Of a DNA stretch of 64,000 nucleotides, positions 51,662 through 60,607 are shown piece after piece. This DNA comes from Pseudarthrobacter sp. C4D7 (GTDB taxonomy: Bacteria > Actinomycetota > Actinomycetes > Actinomycetales > Micrococcaceae), in NCBI RefSeq assembly GCF_013359725.1, contig NZ_JABFMW010000012.1:39123-103122 (forward strand), given 5' to 3'. The notes beneath the pieces were generated by a model. The model saw only the letters and a program-made list of their open reading frames with translations, ran no database searches and was not told where the DNA came from. Position 1 is the first letter of the stretch, and every line of letters starts with the position of its first letter. The translations under genes and the position numbers were made by a program.

Positions 51662-53053
51662 TCAGCGGCCCCCGTTGACCAGGCGGCGTGCCGCTGCTGA
51701 GTGGCCGGCGATTAGCCCGGCGATGTCCAGTCCCGGAATCTGTCCGTCCACCACCCGCCACTGCCCGCCCACCATCACCCGGTCCGCGCGGTCGGCGGCG
51801 CAGAGCAGGAGGGCGGCAATGGGGTCGTGGCTGCCGGAGAAGCGCAGGTCATCCAGCGTGAACAGGGCGAGGTCCGCCTGCATGCCGGGGGCCAGTTGCC
51901 CCAGCCCGGGACGGCCCAGGACTGCGGCCGAGCCCCGGGTGGCCCAGCCCAGCGCCCGCTCCACCGGCACGTCGGCGCCGTACCTAAGCCGTTGCAGGTA
52001 GAGGGCCTGCCGGGCTTCGAGGATCATGTTGGAGGCATCGTTCGACGCCGAGCCGTCCACTCCCAGCCCTACCGGGACACCCGCGGCTTCCAGTTCCAGG
52101 ACGCGCGCCGTACCCGAGGCCAGCCGCATGTTGGAGGTGGGACAGTGGGCGACGGCGGTTCCGGCCGCGCCGAGGCGCGTGATCTCGTCATCGCTGAAGT
52201 GGATGCCGTGGCCCAGCCAGGTGCGGTCCGTCAGCCAGCCCACGCTGTCCAGGTAGTCCACCGTCCGCAATCCGAACATCTCGCGGCAGAAATCTTCCTC
52301 GTCCAGGGTCTCTGCCAGGTGCGTGTGCAGCCTGACGTCCAACCGTTCAGCGAGGGCGGCGCTTTCGGCCATGATCTCCTTGGTCACCGAGAACGGCGAG
52401 CAGGGTGCCAGCGCAATCTGGATTGCCGCGTCGCTGCCGCGCTCGTGGTACTGCCCGACCAGGCGTTCGCTGTCTGCCAGCACCACCTCCGGATCCTGCA
52501 CGGTGGACTGTGGCGGCAGGCCGCCGTCGTCCGTTCCGAGTGTCATGGAGCCGCGGGTCAAGGTGGCGCGCATGCCCAGCCGGCGCACTGCCGCCACCTC
52601 GATGTCGATGGCGTCCTCGAGTCCGGCCGGAAAGAGGTAGTGGTGGTCCGCAGCAGTGGTGCAGCCGGACAGCAGCAGCTCGGCAAGGGCCACCGTAGCG
52701 GCCAGTTCCAGGTCTTTCGGGGTCAGCCGCGCCCACACCGGGTACAGGTTCTGCAGCCACGGGAAGAGTGGGGCGTTGGCCACCGGACCCCACGCGCGCG
52801 TCAGGGTTTGGTAGAAGTGGTGGTGCGTGTTGATCAGCCCGGGCATGAGGACGTGGTTGCCGGCGTCGAATGTCTCCGTCCAGGGTGCGGAGGGCTGCCG
52901 GCCGGCGGCCACGACTTCGGTGATGACGCCGTCGCTGACCACTATGCCGCCGGAGGCGTCCAGGGAGTTTGCGGTGAAGGCTGCCAGCGGGTTCCGGATC
53001 CAGAGCCGGTTGCTGGATGCTGCGGGTGCGGGTGCGGGGGAGGGGGTGGTCAC
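51662..53053 (-). CDS. 8-oxoguanine deaminase / amidohydrolase
   Basis: 463 residues from GTG 53053. Amidohydrolase metal sites: HVLMPGLINTHHHFYQTLTRAW, HLAETLDEE, GHGIHFS, CPTSNMRLASG and VGLGVDGSASND. This subgroup converts 8-oxoguanine to urate; guanine, isocytosine or atrazine-type substrates are alternatives. In this locus its urate would go directly to uricase. Divergent from the guanine deaminase gene across a 405-bp gap. Confidence 0.88.
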   Translation of the reverse strand: MTTPSPAPAPAASSNRLWIRNPLAAFTANSLDASGGIVVSDGVITEVVAAGRQPSAPWTETFDAGNHVLMPGLINTHHHFYQTLTRAWGPVANAPLFPWLQNLYPVWARLTPKDLELAATVALAELLLSGCTTAADHHYLFPAGLEDAIDIEVAAVRRLGMRATLTRGSMTLGTDDGGLPPQSTVQDPEVVLADSERLVGQYHERGSDAAIQIALAPCSPFSVTKEIMAESAALAERLDVRLHTHLAETLDEEDFCREMFGLRTVDYLDSVGWLTDRTWLGHGIHFSDDEITRLGAAGTAVAHCPTSNMRLASGTARVLELEAAGVPVGLGVDGSASNDASNMILEARQALYLQRLRYGADVPVERALGWATRGSAAVLGRPGLGQLAPGMQADLALFTLDDLRFSGSHDPIAALLLCAADRADRVMVGGQWRVVDGQIPGLDIAGLIAGHSAAARRLVNGGR

Positions 53054-53458
53054 GGGCCGTCCTTGTCTGTGCGGAATGTGTGCGGTACATCCAGCTCAGT
53101 GAGGCCCTGTCTGCTGATCCAGGTTCCGGGTGCCATGGGCTGCCCGGCTGCCACCAGAGTAAGGAAGTCCCCAGTGCATCGTCAATGCTCCTGTTTGTGA
53201 CTGCGGGCCGGGCGCGGGGGCAGTGAAAAGCCCGAAACATGGATTTCACATGGCGAAATTAAATTTCCAGAAAACTATGGCGTGGCCCACAACCGGGTGC
53301 TAATCTCGATTCTGCCAAAGGCGGGCGCCCGAACCCGGGAAGCTATCTACCAGGCGCAACTTAACCTTCACAGCACATGCTGAAGCCTGGTAACCGTTCG
53401 CACCTGGTTTTACTGGTCCTGCGCGGCAACAGGCTTCCCGGCAAAAGGAAGTCGCATC
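53054..53458. other. 405-bp divergent intergenic region of the purine locus
   Basis: No supported ORF. An AT-rich block at 53236-53280 contains the perfect palindrome GAAATT-a-AATTTC (53255-53267) and TTTCCAGAAAA, which recall the IclR-like sites near 45030 and 49007; GAAATTAA also occurs at 48732 before uricase. About 190 bp of leader then precede the guanine deaminase ATG; no riboswitch was recognised in it. Confidence 0.5.
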
Positions 53459-53953
53459 ATGAGTACCACCGTCACGGCCGAACAGTTCCTGGCCCGCTCC
53501 ATCAGGCTGGCAACGGCCAACGTCCTTAACAGCGGAGGCCCGTTCGGCGCCATGATCGTCACGGCGGACGGGCAGGCGTTCGATGGCGTCAACCGCGTCA
53601 CCGCGGACAACGATCCCACCGCCCACGCTGAAGTCACCGCCATCCGCACCGCCTGCCGCGAACTGGGGACCTTCGACCTCAGCGGCGCCACCCTCTACAC
53701 CAGTTGCGAACCGTGCCCCATGTGCCTGGCCTCCGCACTCTGGGCCCGTGTAAGCCGGGTCATTTACGCTGCGGACCGCCACGATGCCGCTTCCGTTGGC
53801 TTCGATGACGCCCTGTTCTACGAATACTTCGATAACCAGGACAGGGACTCCCTGATGCCGGTTTCCAAGCTGGCGCTGGGCGATCCCCAGGCACCCGCCC
53901 CGCTGGAGCCGTTCAACACCTGGAACACGCTCGAATCCAGGATCGACTACTAG
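53459..53953 (+). CDS. Guanine deaminase (CDA-type nucleoside deaminase)
   Basis: 164 residues. Zinc site: HAEVTAIRTAC and TSCEPCPMCLASALWAR, with the catalytic Glu in HAE. Length and the C-terminal EPFNTWNTLESRIDY agree with bacterial guanine deaminases (GuaD). Converts guanine to xanthine. ATG 53459 after AAAAGGAAG. Followed 14 bp later by a purine permease gene, so the two are co-transcribed. Confidence 0.88.
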   Translation: MSTTVTAEQFLARSIRLATANVLNSGGPFGAMIVTADGQAFDGVNRVTADNDPTAHAEVTAIRTACRELGTFDLSGATLYTSCEPCPMCLASALWARVSRVIYAADRHDAASVGFDDALFYEYFDNQDRDSLMPVSKLALGDPQAPAPLEPFNTWNTLESRIDY

Positions 53954-53967
53954 GCCCGGCGGCTTCA

Positions 53968-55509
53968 ATGACCATCCTGGACCATTCCCACGAGGAGCAT
54001 TCGGCTCCAAACACCAGTACCTCACGGCGCTCGCCGCGCACCCCGTCAGCCGCAACGGGCACGCCCGCGCCCCCGGCGCCGGAATCCTTCCTGGACCGCT
54101 TCTTCCAGATCACGCGGCGCGGTTCCACCATTGCCCGTGAATTCCGCGGCGGCCTGGTCACCTTTTTCACCATGGCGTACATCGTCATCCTGAACCCCCT
54201 CATCCTGGGCGGCTTCAGCGCGGACAACGCTCCCACCGACGTCGCCGGCGGCTGGCTTTCCGCAGCCCAGGTAGGCGCCGTCACCGGCCTCACCGCCGGC
54301 GTCATGACCATCCTCTTCGGCCTGATCGCCAACCTGCCGTTCGGGCTGGCCGCCGGGCTGGGCATCAACTCCTTCCTGGCCGTCTCGGTGATCCAGGAGG
54401 TCACCTGGCCCGAGGCCATGGGACTGGTGGTCATCAACGGCGTCCTGATTGTCCTCTTCGGCGTCACCGGCGCCCGGACAGCCATCTTCCGGGCCGTCCC
54501 CAAGGAACTGAAGGCCGCCATCACCGTGGGCATCGGCCTGTTCATCGCCTTTATTGGCTTTGTGGACTCCGGCTTCGTCCGGCCCACCGCGGGCGGTCCG
54601 CCCGTCCAGCTGGGCGACGGCGGCTCCATCACCTCGGTGCCCACGCTCGTGTTCGTGGTCGGGCTCCTGGCCATGGGCATCCTGGTGGCACGAAAAGTCC
54701 AAGGCGGACTCCTGATAGGAATCGTCGGTACCACCGTGCTGGCCGCCGTCGTGGAAGCCATCATGAAAATCGGTCCCGCCAGCGCCACCAACCCCGGCGG
54801 CTGGCACCTGAACACCCCAGTCCTGTCCGGCCAGCTGGTGTCGGCCCCGGACCTGGGCCTGGTGGGCCAGTTCGACCTGTTCGGTTCGTTCGCCAGGATC
54901 GGCGGACTCGCGGCCACCATGCTGGTCTTCACGCTCGTCTTCACCAACTTCTTCGACGCCATGGGCACCATGACCGGCCTGGCCAAAAGCGCCGGCGTTG
55001 CCCACAAAGACGGCACCTTTCCGCGGCTGAAAGCGGCCTTCATCGTCGAAGGCTTCGGTGCCGTGGCGGGCGGGGCCACCTCCGGTTCCTCCAACACCGT
55101 CTACATCGACTCGGCCGCCGGCATCGGCGAAGGCGCCCGCACCGGCCTGGCCTCGGTGGTCACCGGCGTGCTGTTCCTCGGCTCGATGTTCCTCACCCCG
55201 CTCACCAGCGTGGTGCCGCTCGAGGTGGCTGCAGCGGCCCTGGTGGTGGTGGGCGCCATGATGATGGCCCAGATCCGCGAGATCAAGTTCACCAAGTTCA
55301 CCGTGGCCCTCCCTGCCTTCCTCACCATCGTCACCATGCCGCTGAGCTACTCGATTGCCAACGGCATCGGGGTGGGCTTCGTCAGCTGGGCCGTGATCGG
55401 GGCTGCGTCCGGCAAGGCGAAGAAGATCCATCCGCTGATGTGGGTGGTGAGCGCCGGGTTCCTGGTGTACTTCGCCCGCGGACCCATCAACGCCCTGCTG
55501 GGCGGCTGA
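53968..55509 (+). CDS. AzgA-type guanine/hypoxanthine permease
   Basis: 513 residues. After a 40-residue Ser/Thr/Pro-rich tail, membrane segments with REFRGGLVTFFTMAYIVILNP, NLPFGLAAGLGINSFLAV, FTNFFDAMGTMTGLAKSAG and SGSSNTVYIDSAAGIGEGARTGLAS, the AzgA/PbuG signatures. Imports guanine or hypoxanthine with protons. Operon with guanine deaminase; strong hairpin follows. Confidence 0.93.
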   Translation: MTILDHSHEEHSAPNTSTSRRSPRTPSAATGTPAPPAPESFLDRFFQITRRGSTIAREFRGGLVTFFTMAYIVILNPLILGGFSADNAPTDVAGGWLSAAQVGAVTGLTAGVMTILFGLIANLPFGLAAGLGINSFLAVSVIQEVTWPEAMGLVVINGVLIVLFGVTGARTAIFRAVPKELKAAITVGIGLFIAFIGFVDSGFVRPTAGGPPVQLGDGGSITSVPTLVFVVGLLAMGILVARKVQGGLLIGIVGTTVLAAVVEAIMKIGPASATNPGGWHLNTPVLSGQLVSAPDLGLVGQFDLFGSFARIGGLAATMLVFTLVFTNFFDAMGTMTGLAKSAGVAHKDGTFPRLKAAFIVEGFGAVAGGATSGSSNTVYIDSAAGIGEGARTGLASVVTGVLFLGSMFLTPLTSVVPLEVAAAALVVVGAMMMAQIREIKFTKFTVALPAFLTIVTMPLSYSIANGIGVGFVSWAVIGAASGKAKKIHPLMWVVSAGFLVYFARGPINALLGG

Positions 55510-55520
55510 ACCTGCCCCTT

Positions 55521-55563
55521 CCTTCCGGGGGCCGGGCCAACCCTTGGCCCGGCCCCCGGAAGG
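55521..55563 (+). terminator. Perfect 20-bp hairpin after the permease
   Basis: CCTTCCGGGGGCCGGGCCAA / complement with CCC loop, 12 bp beyond the stop. It separates the deaminase-permease pair from the XDH operon, perhaps partially. Confidence 0.8.
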
Positions 55564-55605
55564 ACCGACAATTGACACCACCGCCGCGGAAGAAGGAGCG
55601 ACGCC

Positions 55606-56823
55606 ATGCTTGACCTGATCACTTCGCTCGGCCCCTGGGTGCCCCGGCTCGCATCCCGGGAGTTCGCCGTGGCCACCATCGTGGCGGCTTCCGGGTCTGT
55701 GCCGCGGCCCGTGGGGACGTCCATGCTGGTCAGTGGTTCCGGCGAGGTGCTGGGGAGCCTGTCCGGCGGTTGCGTGGAAGGCGCCGTGGTGGCGCTCGCC
55801 CTGGACGCGATGGACGACGGCGTCCCGCGCCACGGGAATTTCGGTTTCAGCGCCGCCGACGCCTTCGCTGCCGGACTCACCTGCGGAGGAGAGCTGGCCG
55901 TCCAAGTCCAGCCGGTGCCGGCGGCCGTGTCCGGCGAAGCGGCGCACCCGCTCCGGGCCGCGCTGCTGCAGCTCGCCGCCCAGCACCCGGACCACCCCGT
56001 GGCGCTGGTGCGGGTGCTGGGCGCTTCGCCGGGCGCCGCCGTCGTCCTGTCTGATCCAGGTGATTTCCGCCTGGCTGCCTCGCCCGAACTGGCACGCCTG
56101 CACGGGGAACCGGCACTGCAGGTGGAATCGTTGGTACGCAGCGGCGGTGCCGGGCTGGTCCGGCTCTTACAGCCGGGCGAGTGCGCTCCGGCCAGGACCG
56201 GCGACACGCAACCTGCCGGGGAGCCGGCCATCCTGGTGGAATCCCGGCTGGCCCCGCCGCGCATGCTGGTATTTGGCGCCAACGACTTCGGCGCCGCACT
56301 GATCCCCGCAGCCAAGCTGCTGGGCTACCACGTGACCCTCGTTGATGCCCGGCCAGCCTTCGCGTCCCAGCCACGGTTCACGGCCGCGGACCAGGTGGTC
56401 ACCGACTGGCCGCACCGCTACCTGGCAGCGGAAGCAGCCGCGGGCCGGACGGACAGCCGCACCGTGGCCGCCGTCCTCACCCACGACCCCAAGTTCGATA
56501 TCCCCCTTCTGGAGGCCGCACTGGCCCTGGACCTCGCCTACGTGGGTGCCATGGGGTCCCGCCGGAGCCACCTCCAACGGGTTGACCAGCTGCTCGACGC
56601 GGGCGTTCCGCCGGAGCGTGTCGCCCAGCTCCACTCACCCATCGGCCTTGACCTGGGGGCGGTCACTCCGGCCGAGGTGGCGGTATCCGTCACCGCGGAA
56701 CTGATCGCCGCCCGCAACCGCACAGCCAGCTGCATGCCGTTGCGGGAAACGTCCGGCACCATCCATCCCGCGCCTGTACCGGCGCCCACAGACTTCGATA
56801 AGCAGGAGATCGCATGGATATGA
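55606..56823 (+). CDS. xdhC: XdhC family molybdenum cofactor insertion protein
   Basis: 405 residues. XdhC domain at the start (ATIVAASGSVPRPVGTSMLV, GSLSGGCVEGAVVALALDAM), then a Rossmann fold (LVFGANDFGAALIPAAKLLGYHVTLVDARP) and YVGAMGSRRSHLQRVDQLL. Binds Moco, helps add the sulfido ligand and inserts it in xanthine dehydrogenase. First gene of the XDH operon; overlaps the FAD-subunit gene by 10 bp. Confidence 0.93.
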   Translation: MLDLITSLGPWVPRLASREFAVATIVAASGSVPRPVGTSMLVSGSGEVLGSLSGGCVEGAVVALALDAMDDGVPRHGNFGFSAADAFAAGLTCGGELAVQVQPVPAAVSGEAAHPLRAALLQLAAQHPDHPVALVRVLGASPGAAVVLSDPGDFRLAASPELARLHGEPALQVESLVRSGGAGLVRLLQPGECAPARTGDTQPAGEPAILVESRLAPPRMLVFGANDFGAALIPAAKLLGYHVTLVDARPAFASQPRFTAADQVVTDWPHRYLAAEAAAGRTDSRTVAAVLTHDPKFDIPLLEAALALDLAYVGAMGSRRSHLQRVDQLLDAGVPPERVAQLHSPIGLDLGAVTPAEVAVSVTAELIAARNRTASCMPLRETSGTIHPAPVPAPTDFDKQEIAWI

Positions 56824-57749
56824 ACACCATCGAGGCGGTGGTCCGCACCGCCGACCCCGCGCAGTGGCGCGACGGCGACGCCTGGCTTGCCGGCGGAACG
56901 GTCCTCTTCTCCTACGGCAGCTACGCGTTTGGCCCGCAGCCGCTCAAACGGCTGCTGGACCTCGGCAACGCCGGCTGGACGCCCATCACCGTCACAGCAG
57001 ACGGGATTGAGCTTGCCGCCACGTGCACAATCGCGCAGCTGTACGCCCTGCCCGGTTCCCCGGACGTGTCCGGCCGTACCTGGCCCGGGCTGGACCTGGT
57101 CCGCGCATGCTGCGATTCGTTCGTGGCGTCCTTCAAGATATGGAACATGTCCACCGTGGGCGGGAACCTCTGCACCTCGCTGCCCGCCGGGCCGGTCATC
57201 TCGCTCTGTGCCGGCCTGGACGGCACAGCCACCATCCTCACGCCCGGGGGCGGTACCCGGACGGTGCCTGTGGCGGAGTTCGTCACCGGCGATGCGAAAA
57301 ACTGCCTGGCACCCGGCGAGCTGCTCCGCAGCGTCCACCTGCCGGCGTCGGCCCTTTCCGCCCGGGTGGCGTTCCGGCGCCTGTCCCTGAGCAACCTGGG
57401 CCGGTCCGGGGTGCTGCTCATCGGCAGGCTCGACGGCGGAACCTCCCTCACCCTGACCGTCACCGCCGCCACCAAGCGGCCGGTGCAGCTGCGCTTCGAC
57501 ACGCTCCCGGAAGCGGACCGGCTGGACGCCGCCCTGGACGACACCATCCCCGCGGAGCTCTACCACGACGATATCCACGGGCTCCCTGGCTGGCGCCGGG
57601 ACATGACCTACCGGCTGGCCGAAGAAATCCGGGCCGAACTGGCGGCGCCCGGCGGGGCACCCGATATCCCTGTCTCCGGCGACTTCTGGCCGCCCCGGGC
57701 CGGACACACATCGGCCACCGGACCCACCGCACCTTCGAAAGGGGCCTGA
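56814..57749 (+). CDS. Xanthine dehydrogenase FAD-binding subunit
   Basis: 311 residues. FAD-binding PCMH domain (AWLAGGTVLFSY; IWNMSTVGGNLCTSLPAGPVISLCAGLD) and the CO_deh_flav_C domain (VAFRRLSLSNLGRSGVLLIG). It passes electrons from the iron-sulphur clusters to FAD/NAD. Coupled to XdhC by a 10-bp overlap and followed by the catalytic gene after 2 bp. Confidence 0.92.
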   Translation: MDMNTIEAVVRTADPAQWRDGDAWLAGGTVLFSYGSYAFGPQPLKRLLDLGNAGWTPITVTADGIELAATCTIAQLYALPGSPDVSGRTWPGLDLVRACCDSFVASFKIWNMSTVGGNLCTSLPAGPVISLCAGLDGTATILTPGGGTRTVPVAEFVTGDAKNCLAPGELLRSVHLPASALSARVAFRRLSLSNLGRSGVLLIGRLDGGTSLTLTVTAATKRPVQLRFDTLPEADRLDAALDDTIPAELYHDDIHGLPGWRRDMTYRLAEEIRAELAAPGGAPDIPVSGDFWPPRAGHTSATGPTAPSKGA

Positions 57750-57751
57750 CC

Positions 57752-60586
57752 ATGGCCATCGACATCAACGGCAGCCCCGCCGGCGCGGACCCGCGCCCGG
57801 GCCAGTGCCTGCGCACGTTCCTGCGGGAGCAGGGCAACACCGGCGTCAAAAAGGGCTGCGACGGCGGCGATTGCGGTGCCTGCACCGTGCACGTGGACGG
57901 CACTCCGGTCCACAGCTGCATCTACCCGGCCGTTCGCGCCGAGGGGCACTCGGTCACCACCATCGAGGGACTGGCAGCCGTCACCGGCGTCCCGGATGGG
58001 GTGCTGCACCCGGTCCAGGAGCAGTTCATGGAACGCCAGGGCTTCCAGTGCGGCTTCTGCACCGCGGGCATGGTCATGACCGCGGCGACATTCGATGCGG
58101 ACCAAAAGGAGAACCTGCCCCGCAACCTGAAAGGCAACCTCTGCCGGTGCACCGGGTACCGCGCCATCGCCGACGCGGTCTGCGGGGACGCCGGCCACCC
58201 GGACCCCGCCGGCCGGGGCTCCGGGATCGCCGGGGAGGGTCAGCCCGACCCCGAACCCGGCCGGTTGGGCGACGACGTTCCGGCCCCGGCCAGCCGGGCC
58301 GTGGTCACGGGCGCTGCCCGCTACACCCTGGACCTCCCGAGCGACCAGCAGCAGGCACTGCTGCACCTGAAGATCCTGCGCTCGCCGCACGCCCACGCCC
58401 GGGTGGTGTCCATTAACACGGACGCAGCCCTGAACGTACCGGGGGTGGTAGCCGTCTTCACCCACGAGGACGCACCGGAGCAGCTGTTCTCCACCGCCCA
58501 GCACGAACTCTTCACTGACGACCCCGATGACACCCGCGTGCTCGATGACGTGGTGCGCTTCATCGGACAGCGCGTTGCCGCCGTCGTTGCCGACTCGGTG
58601 GGCGCCGCGGAAGCCGGAGTCCGGGCGCTGAAGGTTGAATATGAGGAACTGCCCGCCGTCTTTTCCCCACAGGAGGCCCTGCGCCCCGGCGCGCCGTTGG
58701 TCCATGGGGACAAGGACGGCAGCGCGTCCCGCATTGCCCGGCCGGACGGCAACGTGGTGGCGGAGCTGCACTCGGAGCTGGGGAGCGTGGCCAGCGGTTT
58801 CGCTGCCGCAGATTTCATTCATGAACAGACCTACCAGACCCAGCGGGTGCAGCATGTGGCGCTGGAAACGCACGCGGCCATTGCTTCGGTGGATGACGAG
58901 GGCCGTCTGCAGGTCCGCACGTCCAGCCAGGTCCCGTTCCTGGTCCGCCGCACACTGTGCAGGGTATTTGGCCTGCCGGAAGACAAGGTGCATGTGGTGG
59001 CCGGCCGCGTCGGCGGTGGATTCGGCGGCAAGCAGGAAGTCCTCACCGAGGACCTCGTAGCGCTCGCGGCCCTGAAACTGAAGCGGCCCGTCCAGTTGGA
59101 GCTGACCCGCACCGAGCAGTTCGCCGCCACCACCACACGGCATCCCTTCACCATCAAGCTGAAAGCCGGAGCCAGCAGGGAGGGGCGGCTGACCGCACTC
59201 GAGCTGGATGTGGTGACGAATACCGGCGCGTACGGCAACCACGGACCGGGCGTCATGTTCCACGGCTGCGGCGAATCCCTGGCCGTGTACAACTGTGCCA
59301 ACAAGAAAGTGGACGCGCATTCGGTGTACACCAACACCGTGCCGGCCGGGGCGTTCCGCGGGTACGGGCTGAGCCAGATGATCTTCGCCATCGAGTCCGC
59401 CATGGACGAGCTCGCTGCCGGGATCGGTATGGATCCGCTGGAATTCCGCCGGCTGAACATGGTCCGCGAAGGGGATCACATGCTCTCCACCCAGCCGGAC
59501 CCGGAGGAGGACGTCCACTACGGCAGCTACGGCCTGAACCAGTGCCTTGACCTGGTCCGGGACGCCCTGGACCGTGGCAAGGCCCGGTACCGGGAGGCCG
59601 GCCTGGACGATCAGGGCCCGGACTGGATGGTGGGTGAAGGCGCCGCCCTGTCAATGATCGACACCGTCCCGCCGCGCGGCCACTTTGCCCACTCCCACGT
59701 CCGGCTCCTGCCGGACGGAACGTACCAGGCCGACGTCGGAACCGCCGAGTTCGGCAACGGCACCACCACTGTGCACGCCCAGCTCGCCGCCACGGCGCTG
59801 TCCACGGAGGCGTCCAGGGTGGCGGTGCGGCAGTCCGACACCGACCTGGTGGAGCACGATACCGGTGCGTTCGGTTCCGCCGGCACCGTGGTTGCGGGGA
59901 AGGCGACCCTGGCGGCAGCGGAAGAGCTGGCTGTCCGGATCCGTGCCTTCGCCGCAGGGATCAGGCAGACGCAGGCGTCGGCCTGCGTCCTCGACGGCGA
60001 TGCCGTGGTGGTGGACGGCACTCCCGTGGCACTGGCTGAACTGGCGCAGGCCGCTGCGGATGCCGGCGTCGAACTTGCTGCCGAGGGGCGCTGGGGCGGT
60101 ACGCCGCGGTCCGTCGCGTTCAATGTGCATGGCTTCCGGGTGGCGGTGAACCGCGCCACCGGCGAGCTGAGGATCCTGCAAAGCGTTCAGGCTGCGGACG
60201 CCGGAGTGGTGGTCAATCCGCGCCAGTGCCGGGGACAGATTGAGGGCGGGATTGCCCAGGCGCTGGGTGCCACGCTGTATGAGGAAGTGGTGGTGGACGA
60301 CGCCGGGAAGGTCACCACTGACATCCTGCGGCAGTATCACATTCCTACGTTCGCGGACGTGCCGCGCAGCGAGGTGTACTTCGCGGACACCAATGACAAG
60401 ATGGGGCCGCTGGGGGCCAAATCCATGAGCGAAAGCCCATTCAATCCGGTGGCTCCGGCGCTGGCCAACGCCATCCGGCACGCGACGGGAGTGCGGTTCG
60501 CGTCCCTGCCGATCGCGCGTGACCGGATTTACCTGGGCCTGAAGGACGCTGGGCTGGTACCGGTGAAGGAGGTCGTTACCCGCTGA
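57752..60586 (+). CDS. Xanthine dehydrogenase, fused [2Fe-2S] and molybdopterin subunits
   Basis: 944 residues from ATG 57752 (GAAAGGGG upstream). Residues 1-155: two [2Fe-2S] sites, GCDGGDCGACTVHVDG and CGFCTAGM with GNLCRCTGY. After a Pro-rich linker the molybdopterin domains follow (GAARYTLDLPS; GRVGGGFGGKQEVLTED; AFRGYGLSQMIFAIESAMDEL; GAKSMSESPFNPVAPALANAI near the catalytic Glu). Oxidises hypoxanthine and xanthine to urate. The FAD subunit is separate, an FeS-Mo fusion. Confidence 0.92.
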   Translation: MAIDINGSPAGADPRPGQCLRTFLREQGNTGVKKGCDGGDCGACTVHVDGTPVHSCIYPAVRAEGHSVTTIEGLAAVTGVPDGVLHPVQEQFMERQGFQCGFCTAGMVMTAATFDADQKENLPRNLKGNLCRCTGYRAIADAVCGDAGHPDPAGRGSGIAGEGQPDPEPGRLGDDVPAPASRAVVTGAARYTLDLPSDQQQALLHLKILRSPHAHARVVSINTDAALNVPGVVAVFTHEDAPEQLFSTAQHELFTDDPDDTRVLDDVVRFIGQRVAAVVADSVGAAEAGVRALKVEYEELPAVFSPQEALRPGAPLVHGDKDGSASRIARPDGNVVAELHSELGSVASGFAAADFIHEQTYQTQRVQHVALETHAAIASVDDEGRLQVRTSSQVPFLVRRTLCRVFGLPEDKVHVVAGRVGGGFGGKQEVLTEDLVALAALKLKRPVQLELTRTEQFAATTTRHPFTIKLKAGASREGRLTALELDVVTNTGAYGNHGPGVMFHGCGESLAVYNCANKKVDAHSVYTNTVPAGAFRGYGLSQMIFAIESAMDELAAGIGMDPLEFRRLNMVREGDHMLSTQPDPEEDVHYGSYGLNQCLDLVRDALDRGKARYREAGLDDQGPDWMVGEGAALSMIDTVPPRGHFAHSHVRLLPDGTYQADVGTAEFGNGTTTVHAQLAATALSTEASRVAVRQSDTDLVEHDTGAFGSAGTVVAGKATLAAAEELAVRIRAFAAGIRQTQASACVLDGDAVVVDGTPVALAELAQAAADAGVELAAEGRWGGTPRSVAFNVHGFRVAVNRATGELRILQSVQAADAGVVVNPRQCRGQIEGGIAQALGATLYEEVVVDDAGKVTTDILRQYHIPTFADVPRSEVYFADTNDKMGPLGAKSMSESPFNPVAPALANAIRHATGVRFASLPIARDRIYLGLKDAGLVPVKEVVTR

Positions 60587-60607
60587 TGCCGGTGTAGCCT
60601 GTGCCCC

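Noticed and set aside
54046..56103. 685-codon minus frame opposite the purine permease
   Set aside because: Same reason: highly biased composition, opposite two well-supported genes.
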